Source: JBEEOW01 sp041191405 (GTDB lineage Bacteria; Bacteroidota; Bacteroidia; Cytophagales; UBA9547). Taken from it: a DNA stretch of 64,000 bases. Under the pieces are notes generated by a model. That model was not told the DNA's origin, ran no database searches, and worked only from the letters and a program-made list of their open reading frames with translations. The translations under genes and the position numbers were made by a program. The stretch is taken from the NCBI GenBank assembly GCA_041191405.1, contig JBEEOW010000001.1:1-64000 (forward strand), given 5' to 3'. Shown here one piece after another: positions 43,454 through 52,800 of the stretch. Positions within the stretch are counted from its first letter, which is position 1. Each line of letters starts with the position of its first letter.

Positions 43454-45085
43454 TTAATACATTCCGCCCATTCCACCGCCACCCATTGGAGCTGCTGGTG
43501 CTTTTTCTTCTTCTTCCTCAGCAACTACACATTCTGTAGTTAATAATAAACCTGCAATTGAAGCTGCGTTCTCTAAAGCTAAACGAGTTACTTTTGCTGG
43601 GTCAATTACACCTGCTTTGATTAAGTTTTCAAATTTATCTTCACGAGCATTGTAACCAAAGTCAGCATTACCTTCTTTTACTTTGTTTACAATTACTGAA
43701 GCTTCAATACCACAGTTTGCAAGAATAGTTCTTAAAGGTGCTTCTGCAGAGATTTTGATAATGTTTTTACCTGTAGCTTGGTCAGCATTATCAACTGTAA
43801 CATTGTCTAAACCTTCAATAGCACGGATTAGCGCAACACCACCACCTGCAACTACACCTTCTGCAATTGCAGCACGAGTAGCATGTAAAGCATCGTCAAC
43901 TCTATCTTTTTTCTCTTTCATTTCTACCTCAGTAGCTGCACCAATGTAAAGGATAGCAACACCACCAGATAACTTAGCTAGACGCTCTTGTAATTTTTCT
44001 TTGTCGTAATCAGAAGTAGTTTTTTCAATTTGTGCTTTAATTTCATTGATTCTACCTTTGATAGCATCACCAGAACCAGCACCATTGATAATTACTGTGT
44101 TATCTTTATCGATGTTTACTTTTTCAGCAGTACCAAGTTCAGCTAAAGTAGCACCATCTAATTTGTAACCTCTTTCTTCAGAAATAACTGTACCACCAGT
44201 TAAGATAGCGATGTCTTCTAACATAGCTTTTCTTCTATCGCCAAAACCTGGAGCTTTAACAGCTGCAATTTTTAACGCACCTCTGATTTTGTTTACAACA
44301 AGTGTAGCTAAAGCCTCACCGTCAATATCTTCTGCAACAATTACAAGAGGTTTACCAGTTTGAGCTACTTGCTCAAGGATAGGTAATAACTCTTTCATTG
44401 AAGAGATTTTTTTGTCGTAGATTAAAATATATGGACGGTCTAATTCAGCTTCCATTGACTCTGTGTTAGTTACAAAGTATGGAGATAAATAACCTCTATC
44501 AAACTGCATACCTTCAACTATTTTCACTTCGTCAGAAGTTCCTTTAGCCTCTTCAACAGTGATAACACCATCTTTACCAACTTTTTCCATTGCGTTAGCG
44601 ATCATTTCGCCAATTTCGTGGTCGTTGTTAGCTGAAATAGTAGCAACTTGTTTAATTTCTTCAGAAGAAGTAATTGGTTTAGAAAGCTCTTTTAAGTTGT
44701 TAACAACAAAAACTACCGCTTTTTCAATACCTCTTTTTAAATCCATTGGGTTAGCACCAGCAGCAACGTTTTTTAAACCAGCAGTATAAATTGCTTGTGC
44801 TAAAACAGTTGCAGTAGTAGTACCATCACCAGCTGCATCAGCAGTTTTAGATGCTACTTCTTTAACCAATTGAGCACCCATGTTTTCGATTGGGTCTCTT
44901 AATTCAATTTCTTTTGCTACCGAAACACCATCTTTAGTGATAGCTGGTGAGCCAAATTTTTTGTCTAAAATTACATTTTTACCTTTTGGACCTAAGGTAA
45001 CTTTTACTGCATTTGCAAGAGTATCAACACCTTTTTTTAATTTTTCTCTAGCCTCTGCTTCAAAAACTACTTTTTTTACTGCCAT
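43454..45085 (-). CDS. groL: Chaperonin GroEL (Hsp60)
   Basis: The 543-residue protein forms the double-ring chamber that folds cytoplasmic proteins with ATP and GroES. Signature stretches include VTLGPKGKNVILDKKFGSP, DAAGDGTTTATVLAQAI (ATP site) and AAIAEGVVAGGGVALIRAIE. The C-terminal tail is GGMGGMY. It follows groES by 39 bp, giving the standard groES-groEL operon. Codon-rich conserved runs show that it is intact. Confidence 0.99.
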   Translation of the reverse strand: MAVKKVVFEAEAREKLKKGVDTLANAVKVTLGPKGKNVILDKKFGSPAITKDGVSVAKEIELRDPIENMGAQLVKEVASKTADAAGDGTTTATVLAQAIYTAGLKNVAAGANPMDLKRGIEKAVVFVVNNLKELSKPITSSEEIKQVATISANNDHEIGEMIANAMEKVGKDGVITVEEAKGTSDEVKIVEGMQFDRGYLSPYFVTNTESMEAELDRPYILIYDKKISSMKELLPILEQVAQTGKPLVIVAEDIDGEALATLVVNKIRGALKIAAVKAPGFGDRRKAMLEDIAILTGGTVISEERGYKLDGATLAELGTAEKVNIDKDNTVIINGAGSGDAIKGRINEIKAQIEKTTSDYDKEKLQERLAKLSGGVAILYIGAATEVEMKEKKDRVDDALHATRAAIAEGVVAGGGVALIRAIEGLDNVTVDNADQATGKNIIKISAEAPLRTILANCGIEASVIVNKVKEGNADFGYNAREDKFENLIKAGVIDPAKVTRLALENAASIAGLLLTTECVVAEEEEEKAPAAPMGGGGMGGMY

Positions 45086-45124
45086 AATATTGTTAAATTT
45101 TAATTTTAGTTAATGTTAAATAGA

Positions 45125-45403
45125 TTAAATAATAGCGAAAATATCCGCTTCACGCATAATAAGGTAATCAGTACCGTCAACATTCAGTTCAGTACCTGAA
45201 TATTTGCCATACAATACATTATCGCCAACTTTAACAGTCATTGGCTCATCTTTTTTACCACTACCAACAGCAACAACTACACCTCTTTGAGGTTTTTCTT
45301 TAGCTGTGTCAGGAATAAATAATCCAGATGATGTTTTGGTTTCAGCTGCAGCAGGTTCGATAAGAACTCTATCTGCCAAAGGTTTTACATTTACACTTGA
45401 CAT
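45125..45403 (-). CDS. groS: Co-chaperonin GroES
   Basis: This 92-residue lid of the GroEL chamber has the mobile loop (AETKTSSGLFIPDTAKEKPQ) and the C-terminal motif DGTDYLIMREADIFAI. It is the first gene of the operon. Heat-shock control is expected. No CIRCE element is present, but a strong palindrome lies about 95 bp upstream. Confidence 0.98.
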   Translation of the reverse strand: MSSVNVKPLADRVLIEPAAAETKTSSGLFIPDTAKEKPQRGVVVAVGSGKKDEPMTVKVGDNVLYGKYSGTELNVDGTDYLIMREADIFAII

Positions 45404-45497
45404 ATTGATATGAAATAATGGTTAAATTAATTTTAAATTGATATTTGCTACTTTACACTAAATATGCCAAATGAAAGTTTGTAAGTGTTTCGGTACA

Positions 45498-45521
45498 TTT
45501 TGGCAGTTTATACTGACAAAA
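45498..45521. promoter_or_regulatory. Palindrome upstream of groES
   Basis: TTTTGGCAGT (45498-45507) and ACTGACAAAA (45512-45521) form a 10-bp dyad with one mismatch and a 4-bp spacer. It is unlike CIRCE. The position fits a heat-shock operator, but the cognate regulator is not identifiable. Confidence 0.5.
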
Positions 45522-45542
45522 TTTAAGTGGTGGCATAATGAG

Positions 45543-46373
45543 TTAATCAAATTTTTCTAAAATAAACCAATCGTAATCATTTATAGTAGAATATTCACTC
45601 GGAAGTGAGTCCAATTTTACTTTTTCAAATTTTCTATTTTGGGGGTTGAAAACAGATTTTGAATAACAATTTTTTTGACTATCATATGGGTGAATATATT
45701 CAATTGTATCTACTTTTAAACCATTCCATTTGTATTTATATAAATCAGTTTCTCCAGGCTGTCCATATTCAACTCCTCTGATAATATGTTCTTTAGGTGA
45801 GAAAGTTGGATTTATAAATCTAAATTGATTACTAAATGTACCATTTTGAGGGTTTAGAATATAAACATCATAAAAATCCTTTAAGCAACAGCCCGAACTT
45901 CCATACCAATTCGCTACAAAATCTTTATCATTATCTCCATTAACATCTTGAATTGAATCGTTCTGTGACGTCATTGAGGAAGCATAATATTTAACAACAG
46001 AATTTAAAGTGTTATTCTTAAATAAATATATATAAGTATTTATAGCATCAATTCCTTCTCTCTTAATTACTAAATGCTTAAATTTTGACGAAAAAATATG
46101 TCCGTAATTTATTTCAAATTCCACCTCTGTTATTGTATCTGAATACTTATATTTTGTTGAAAATGAATTATCATTTAGATGATTTTTACATTTTTCAATC
46201 GCATCTTTAATAATAAGTTTCTCTCTTCTTGTGAAATCATCTTCTTCAACTGTTTCAAAATCATCAGAAAGCTTAAGTGTGTCAATTACTAGAATATTTT
46301 CACTCAAATGCTTGTGTTTACATTGAGTGAAAAGTATAGAAAGTAAAATTGGTAAAATATACTTTATCATCAC
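45543..46373 (-). CDS. Lipoprotein with FG-GAP/VCBS-like segment
   Basis: The 276-residue protein has a lipoprotein signal (MMIKYILPILLSILFTQC, Cys18) nearly identical in its first half to that of the cytochrome upstream. The body includes IQDVNGDNDKDFVANWYGS, an Asp-rich calcium-loop-like motif seen in FG-GAP and VCBS repeats, and paired Cys in SSGCCLKD. It overlaps the preceding gene by 4 nt. The shared signal peptide points to a tandem duplication that joined different bodies to the same N-terminus. Function unknown. Confidence 0.72.
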   Translation of the reverse strand: MMIKYILPILLSILFTQCKHKHLSENILVIDTLKLSDDFETVEEDDFTRREKLIIKDAIEKCKNHLNDNSFSTKYKYSDTITEVEFEINYGHIFSSKFKHLVIKREGIDAINTYIYLFKNNTLNSVVKYYASSMTSQNDSIQDVNGDNDKDFVANWYGSSGCCLKDFYDVYILNPQNGTFSNQFRFINPTFSPKEHIIRGVEYGQPGETDLYKYKWNGLKVDTIEYIHPYDSQKNCYSKSVFNPQNRKFEKVKLDSLPSEYSTINDYDWFILEKFD

Positions 46374-46792
46374 TTTGTATAAATTTTTAGGTAAGTAATT
46401 AGATTATAGATTTCATTTTGAGATAAAGAATCTTTGAATAAATGTTCGTAATCTGAATTGTATTCTTTATCTAATTTTAAAAAATATGCATTCCCACTTT
46501 TCTTAACAGATTTACTATCAGCGATAAACTTTTCAAATAAATGCTCATCACTCATTGATTGGTAGATTTTAAAAATGTCTTTAAAATTTATTCCTGTGCA
46601 TGATTCAATATTATGACATGCTGAACAATGTTTATTAAAAATTATTCTCCCTGCTTTTACATTTTGCACAGATTTAGTAATAAATAATGAATCTTTATTG
46701 ATTGGATTTTCTACCTTATTTTCATTTGAAATTTGTGTGCAAGAATATGAAAATAGTGAAAGTAAAATTGGTAAAATGTATTTTAACATCAC
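46370..46792 (-). CDS. Small lipoprotein c-type cytochrome
   Basis: The 140-residue protein has a lipoprotein signal (YILPILLSLFSYSC) and a single haem c site CSACH at residues about 58-62. The distal part is EHLFEKFIADSKSVKKSGNA, with no clear axial Met motif such as the usual MP-type loop. It would be anchored in the envelope and carry electrons. It overlaps its neighbours by 4 nt on both sides. A decayed copy lies immediately upstream. Confidence 0.82.
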   Translation of the reverse strand: MMLKYILPILLSLFSYSCTQISNENKVENPINKDSLFITKSVQNVKAGRIIFNKHCSACHNIESCTGINFKDIFKIYQSMSDEHLFEKFIADSKSVKKSGNAYFLKLDKEYNSDYEHLFKDSLSQNEIYNLITYLKIYTK

Positions 46793-47202
46793 TTTGTATA
46801 AATTTTTAGGTAAGTAATTAGATTATATATATCATTTTGAGATAATAAATCTTTGAATAAATGTTCGAAATCTGAATTGTATTCTTTATCTAATTTTAAA
46901 AAATATGCATTCCCACTTTTCTTAACAGATTTACTATCAGCGATAAACTTTTCAAATAAATGCTCATCACCCATTGATTTGTAGATTTCAAAAATGTGAC
47001 TAAATTGTCTTTCTGAACCAGATTCTATATTGAAATGACAATTCGAATAATATTTATTAAAAATTATTCTCCCAGCTTTTGCATTTTGCACAGATTTAGT
47101 AATAAATAATGAATCTTTATTGATTGGATTTTCTACCTTATTTTCATTAGAATTTTGTATACAAGAATATGAAAATAGTGAAATGAATATTATTGTGTAT
47201 AA
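46789..47202 (-). pseudogene. Decayed tandem copy of the lipoprotein cytochrome
   Basis: Most of the reading frame is nearly identical to the cytochrome at 46370 (for example ADSKSVKKSGNAYFLKLDKE). The haem motif has become YYSNCH, so the first Cys is lost and covalent haem attachment by two bonds is not possible. In frame upstream, the lipoprotein signal ISLFSYSC is still readable, but no ATG, GTG or TTG precedes it in the homologous region. A GTG at 47091 could start a 100-residue product without a signal. I treat it as a pseudogene. Confidence 0.68.
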
Positions 47203-47228
47203 GTAATTTATATATTGTACTTTATGAT

Positions 47229-47321
47229 TTTTTTTGTAATAAAACCAAATATGTTTTTGTGATTTTTTGTAACAAAATCAAACATGTTTTTGGTAAAATT
47301 TGTAATAAAACCAAACGTAAA
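47229..47321. repeat. Three imperfect tandem repeats of about 34 bp
   Basis: The unit is TTTTTGTAAYAAAAYCAAAY followed by ATGTTTTTG, starting near 47229, 47263 and 47297; the third copy is shorter. It lies just upstream of the cytochrome duplication, in the gap after Uma2, and does not look coding. Confidence 0.7.
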
Positions 47322-47349
47322 AATACTTATAAATATTTTGTTTTAGTCG

Positions 47350-47922
47350 TTACTCAAATACATTTTCATAGATTTCTTTTAAAGCTAGGTTTAATTCAAT
47401 AGACGAAATTAAAAGAAAGTCATCAATGGTTTTATATTCAGCTAAACTCCAAATGTTATCTTCATTTTTATAAAAACGTTCAATAAAAACAGATTCACTA
47501 TCTACTAAAATGTATTCTTTCAGACTTGGGATTTCACGGTATAATTTAAATTTACTTCCTCTGTCGTATTCTTTTGTGCTCGGACTCAAAATTTCAATAA
47601 TTACTTTTGGGTTCAAAAGTGTGTCAAAAGTATCATCAAGGTATTCTTCTTTGTCGCAAACTATGGTTAAATCAGGATAGGTGTAAAGTGAGTTTTGATT
47701 TACATGAACTCTCAAATCACTTCCATAAGGACGACATTTTTTTCCTTTTAAATAACTACCTATTTTTAGTATTAGGTTGATATTTATTCTATTATGAAAC
47801 CTACTTGCACCCGACATTGCAAATATTTCTCCTTGAAAATATTCGTGTTTTTCAGTTGCTTTACGCTCAGCAATTAAGTATTCCGCTTGTGAAATAGTTG
47901 GTTTTGTAAGTGCATTTCCCAT
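47350..47922 (-). CDS. Uma2-family (DUF820) restriction-endonuclease-like protein
   Basis: The 190-residue protein opens KPTISQAEYLIAERKATEKHEYFQGEIF. The PD-(D/E)XK core is YTYPDLTIVCD followed by PKVIIEILSPST, which gives the catalytic Asp and Glu. Uma2 proteins are widespread and especially numerous in cyanobacteria. The role is unproved; some may be nucleases. It is monocistronic. Confidence 0.88.
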   Translation of the reverse strand: MGNALTKPTISQAEYLIAERKATEKHEYFQGEIFAMSGASRFHNRININLILKIGSYLKGKKCRPYGSDLRVHVNQNSLYTYPDLTIVCDKEEYLDDTFDTLLNPKVIIEILSPSTKEYDRGSKFKLYREIPSLKEYILVDSESVFIERFYKNEDNIWSLAEYKTIDDFLLISSIELNLALKEIYENVFE

Positions 47923-47973
47923 AATTGAAATTTTTTAAAACTAAAATTAAAAATAGTTTTGGTAATAAAAAAA

Positions 47974-48720
47974 TTAATGTTTGTAATTCAGCTCATTAAG
48001 TTTATTTTCCATGGCTGTACGCACTTTTTGTTTGAGTTCAATTATTGCATCTTTTCCATTTCCTTGAGGTGCAATAGCTGGTAAAAAATAAATATCAACT
48101 TTGCCTGGAAGTGCAAGTAAATATTTCAAAACTGGCATTACTCTACGTGTATTTGTTAAAATTATTGGCTGGATTGGTACACCAGCTTCAACAGCTACAC
48201 TAAATGCACCATCGTGAAATTCGGTCATTAACTCTTTGGTTTCATTCATTCTACCTTCTGGGTAAACCAACATCGAAATACCTTCTCTTAAGGTATCTAA
48301 CATTCTAGTAACACTTTTTCTGCGGCTTTCTGCTGATTTCCTATCAACTGTAACTACCACTCTTTCATATATTTTACCGAATAATGGTGCTTTTGTAATT
48401 TCTATTTTACCCAATGGTCTGAATTGACCTGGAATAGCCCACGACAAAGCAACTGAATCATAAAATGAATTGTGATTGGCAACAAATACACAGGTTCTGT
48501 TTTTCTCAATATTTTCAATATTATGTGTTTTGAACCTGATAAAGTAAAATACATTCAGTAAAAACGCCCACACTTTAAGGAAAAAATAAGCAACTGCTCC
48601 TCCTTTTTTCTTATCTAAAAATAAATTTGGAATCATTATCAATGGAAACATTACCAATAATATACAAGCAAAAACAAAAACTTGCCATACAGAATATGTT
48701 TTTTTCAGAATTGTAATCAT
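47974..48720 (-). CDS. 1-acyl-glycerol-3-phosphate acyltransferase (PlsC-like)
   Basis: The 248-residue enzyme adds the second acyl chain to lysophosphatidic acid in phospholipid synthesis. The catalytic HX4D motif is in FVANHNSFYDSVALS (about 80-94) and the substrate-binding EGR in LVYPEGRMNETKE. Two N-terminal hydrophobic segments anchor it to the inner membrane. A related lyso-ornithine lipid acyltransferase role is possible. It is monocistronic. Confidence 0.9.
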   Translation of the reverse strand: MITILKKTYSVWQVFVFACILLVMFPLIMIPNLFLDKKKGGAVAYFFLKVWAFLLNVFYFIRFKTHNIENIEKNRTCVFVANHNSFYDSVALSWAIPGQFRPLGKIEITKAPLFGKIYERVVVTVDRKSAESRRKSVTRMLDTLREGISMLVYPEGRMNETKELMTEFHDGAFSVAVEAGVPIQPIILTNTRRVMPVLKYLLALPGKVDIYFLPAIAPQGNGKDAIIELKQKVRTAMENKLNELNYKH

Positions 48721-48886
48721 CTCAATAAGTGCCTTTAATATCCAAATAAAGCAATAAAATCGCAGAAAAATGAATAATTTGTCATTTTAATACTTTAGTG
48801 TAAAATTAATTTAAAGTTAAGTCTATGTAAATCATTGTTTTTTCGAATAATCATTTTTAGATTTGGAAAAAAGTAACATACTGAAA

Positions 48887-49276
48887 ATGTTAGTACAGGA
48901 AGAAAAAAAATTAAGATACAGTGCTGAAGAATTAAAGGAATTTGAAGCTATAATTACTTCAAAACTTGAAATTGCTCGCAAAGAATTGAGTTTTATAAGA
49001 GATACATTAAACAAACGAAATGATAACGGTACAGAAAATACCAAGGCAAATCATAACGTAAATGAAGATGGCTCTGAAAATTTAGAAAAAGAGAGTTTGA
49101 ATCAATTAGCTGCTCGTCAACAAAAATTTATTGGTCAATTAGAAGGTGCTTTAAATCGTATTCGTACTGGTAATTACGGAGTTTGCATTGAAACTGGCAA
49201 ATTAATTCCTAAAGAAAGACTAAAAGCCGTGCCTCATACGCAACATTCTATTGAAGCAAAGCTAGCTAAGTTGTAA
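48887..49276 (+). CDS. DksA/TraR-type protein with an incomplete Cys zinc finger
   Basis: The C-terminal segment GNYGVCIETGKLIPKERLKA matches DksA-like proteins of this phylum, which modulate RNA polymerase with ppGpp. Only one Cys remains of the four in the enterobacterial zinc finger, common for this phylum. The N-terminal part is a coiled coil (RYSAEELKEFEAIITSKLE). I choose the ATG giving MLVQEEKKL; a TTG 24 nt upstream is the other possible start. It is followed 7 bp later by scpB. Confidence 0.83.
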   Translation: MLVQEEKKLRYSAEELKEFEAIITSKLEIARKELSFIRDTLNKRNDNGTENTKANHNVNEDGSENLEKESLNQLAARQQKFIGQLEGALNRIRTGNYGVCIETGKLIPKERLKAVPHTQHSIEAKLAKL

Positions 49277-49283
49277 ATGACCC

Positions 49284-49889
49284 GTGGATGCATTAACTAA
49301 ACATATCGAAGCACTTATATTTTGTGCAAAAGAGCCAATATCTATCAATGATATTATTGCTTGTATTTCTGAAATTTTTGAGGCTGAAATGGAGCCTGAA
49401 ACAATTCAAGATACGGTAGATTCTTTGGTAACTAAGTACGAATCAGACGAACATACTTTTGGTATTTTTTCTATGGCTGGAGGTTACGTTTTTTTAACAA
49501 AACCAGCTTTTCAACACTCAATAAGTGTGCTTTTAAAACAATCAGCTAAGAAAAGACTTTCTACAGCTGCGCTTGAAACGCTGGCAATTATTGCTTACAA
49601 ACAACCAATTACTAAAGCTGAAGTAGAGCAAATTCGTGGTGTAAACTGCGATTACGCTATTCATAAACTACTTGAAAAAGAGTTAGTTGAAATGAAAGGT
49701 AAGTCGGAAGGTGTAGGCCGACCAGTACTTTATGGTACTTCTGAACGTTTTATGGATTATTTTGGAATTAACTCAATTAAAGATTTACCAATGCCCAAAG
49801 ATATTAGTTTGGAAGCAAATGAAATTGGTTCGGTTTCGGAGATTGAGCAAACTGCTGAAATTGTACAAAATCAGGAGACTGAAAGCTAA
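49284..49889 (+). CDS. scpB: Segregation and condensation protein B
   Basis: The 201-residue protein is the winged-helix kleisin-partner of the SMC-ScpAB condensin. The opening HIEALIFCAKEPISINDI, the core STAALETLAIIAYKQPITKA and EVEQIRGVNCDYAIHKLLEK are hallmark ScpB. The start codon is GTG at 49284, 7 bp after the DksA-like stop; no ATG is in frame nearby. Its stop overlaps the end of sbcC by 4 bp, in convergent orientation. Confidence 0.95.
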   Translation: MDALTKHIEALIFCAKEPISINDIIACISEIFEAEMEPETIQDTVDSLVTKYESDEHTFGIFSMAGGYVFLTKPAFQHSISVLLKQSAKKRLSTAALETLAIIAYKQPITKAEVEQIRGVNCDYAIHKLLEKELVEMKGKSEGVGRPVLYGTSERFMDYFGINSIKDLPMPKDISLEANEIGSVSEIEQTAEIVQNQETES

Positions 49890-52800
49890 TTTACAATTGT
49901 TATTTTACTAAATTCAGGACTATATTTAGTAACTTGAATTTGGGTTGTGATTCGTTTTTTGAGTTCTTCAACGTGCGAAATAATTCCAATTTGTCGGTTT
50001 TGTGATTGACGTAATAATTCGAGCGTATCGAGTGCGTTATTCAAGCTTTCTGGGTCGAGTGTACCAAAACCCTCATCTATAAATAATGATCGAATAGGCG
50101 TGTTTTTACTCGCTAAATCAGATAAGCCTAATGCCAATGCCAAACTAACCAGAAACGTTTCTCCACCAGAAAGGGAGTTTATATTTCTGATTTCTCCAAA
50201 AAAGTGTTTATCAGCAATTTGTAAATCCATTTCTTTTGAATTATCATCTTTGTAGAGTTCATATCTATCAAACATGATTTTTAAATGTTTGTTAGCATGC
50301 TGAATTAATAAAGACAGTGTGAAATCTTGAGCAAATTTCTTGAAATTATCACCAGTTTTTGAGCCAATCAAGCTGTTTAATTGTTCCCATTTTAAAAATT
50401 CAGTTTCCTTAGCTTTTATTTCAGCAACTAATTTTTGGTTATTTTCTTCTTCAATTTTATTTTGATTTAATTTTTCAGAAAAACTACCAATCTCTTGATT
50501 TAAAGTGTTTTGAGAGTTCTCTATTGCAGTTTTTTTACTTGATAGTTCTGCAATATCTACATTCTCAAAAGCATTTTCTTTTAAAATAATCAATTTGTCG
50601 CTTGATGCTTTTAATGCTCCTTTTGATTCTGATAATGTGTTAGTTAGATTCTGTTTTTTGATATTTAATTCTTTAATATTTTCTAGAAGCAATGCATTTC
50701 TTAAAGCATTAATATCCTTAAATTCAATTTCTGAAATGGCTTGTTGTAAGCTTATTTCTTGTTTTGCTAGTTCTGTTGAGCATATTTCAAACTCTTCTTC
50801 AAATTGTTTTATAAGTTGATTTTTTTCAGAAATAACGCTATTTAACTCAATAATTGAATTGTTAAATTGATTTAATTCCTGTTGAGTAATTCTTAAATTG
50901 TTTTTTAGTCTTTTTTCTTCATTTTCAGGGTTTTTATCAATAAAATCAACGCTTAAATTGGCAATTTCTTTTTCAATATCATTTAAATTTTTGTTTACAT
51001 TTTTTTCAGATTCAATGAGTTTTTCAAGGTTAGTTAAATTTGTAACTATTTGAATATCATATTTTTCAAGCTCATTATTGATGCTAATTTGAATTTCTTT
51101 GTATTGATTAATTTCAAATGTTAAGTTTTTAAATATTTCTAGTTTTTCAGAAAATACTTTACCTGTATTTATAATTTCTTCAAGTGTAGTAAGGGGAGTT
51201 TCTAAATCAAATTCTTTAGCTATTTCGTTGATTTTTATATAGTTATTGTTGATTTCGTTTTTAAGTTCAATGGTTTGATTTTCAATAGATATTAATTTTT
51301 CAGTGATATTTTTTTCATTTAATATCAAAGTATTCAATTGTAAAGTGGAATCATTTATTGTTTTAGTTATTTTGGTTAAAGCTATATTTTCAGTTTCTAA
51401 AGTTGAATTAATTGAGTTTAATTCTTTGATTTTTAAGTTAATAGATTCGATTTTTTTAGTGATAGCTTCACATTCTTTGTGAAGTGTTTGTTCATTTAAA
51501 TCATCAGTAATTTTTAAAACAGCTATTGCATTTAAAATCAATAAATTAATTTCAGAAATCTGTTTTTCAAATGTTTTCAAATTCGCTTCATTACTTGCTA
51601 TGTTTTTTTCAATTTCAGAAATAGACTTCTGAATATCAGTAATTTGCTTTTCAGTATTTTTAATTTCTTCTTCTGTTTTATTTTCTGAAAAACTTGGCTT
51701 TTTAACAATAAAAGGGTGGTGATTGGAGCCACAAAGTGGACAAGGTTTGCCATCCTCTAGCTCTGCTCTGTGTTGTTCAAATGCTGCGATTGATTTTTGT
51801 AGTAATTGATTGTCTTTTAATACTTTAAGTGTAGTTTCAACTTGGGTTTGTTGCGTGTTTAAAAACTGTTTTTGTGTATTTAATTGAACATTACTATTGT
51901 GTAATTCAGTTATTTGTAATTGTAAGTTGCTTTTTTTAGGGAAATTATCATTTAAAATATTCCATTGAAGTAATTCACTTGATAATGTTTCTTTTTCGTT
52001 TTCAAGAATTTGGATATTACCAATCATTTCTTTTTGAGAAATTAATTGATTTACTTTTTCTTCAAGTTCCTTATATTCAGAATTTTGTAATTCTAAATTG
52101 CTTTTAACTGAATGTATTTCGCCATTGATTTTATCTTTTTCTTGAATATATTTTTCAAAATTTATTTCATTCAAAAGCTGATTACTTTTATTGATTTGTT
52201 TGTAAACTTCACCATATAAAAGCTTTTTTTCACTCCAAATTTCAATAAATGCAATTTTAGCAATTTCGGTTTCTAAGTTGTTAATTTTTAGAGTATTATT
52301 GCTTAACTCTGTTTTTTTGTTGCCAATATTTTGCGTTAAACTTTTATTAGTATTTTTTATTTCTGCAATATTTTTTTGGGTATCAAGTAAGTTTTTTTCT
52401 TTTTGTGAATATTCAATAGCGTATTTTTTTATTTGCTCAATAAGCGGAGTTTTTGTTTCTATTTCATTTTCAATTTGTTTTAAAGTTGTTTTTTTGTTTT
52501 CAAAATGCAAGTTTTGCTCCTCAAGTTTAGTTTGAGTATCAAGTATTTGATGTTTGTTTGATGTTAAATCTTTAGTAATTACATTTAACCTTTCAGTATA
52601 TTTATCAAAATTATTTAACAGAATAGCTGCACTTTGGGCTTTGTTAAAGTCTTCTAATAAATCAAATTGAATAGCATTATCCTTGAATTCTTTTTCTATT
52701 TGTTGTATTTTTTGTTGGTTTAATTTGATTTCATTTTCTGTTTTAGAAACATCATTTATCCAATCAATTTTTTCTGTAATTAACTTTAATTCAGACTTGT

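Noticed and set aside
43336..43524. A 62-residue frame at the end of groEL
   Set aside because: It overlaps the groEL tail and its terminator in another frame; the sequence reads as the Gly-Met repeat shifted.
45404..45540. CIRCE element or sigma-54 promoter before groES
   Set aside because: No TTAGCACTC/GAGTGCTAA dyad is present. A TTGGCA segment lacks a TTGC box at the required spacing.
47229..47321. Possible CRISPR-like repeats
   Set aside because: The 34-bp units are directly adjacent with no unique spacers and no cas genes are near.
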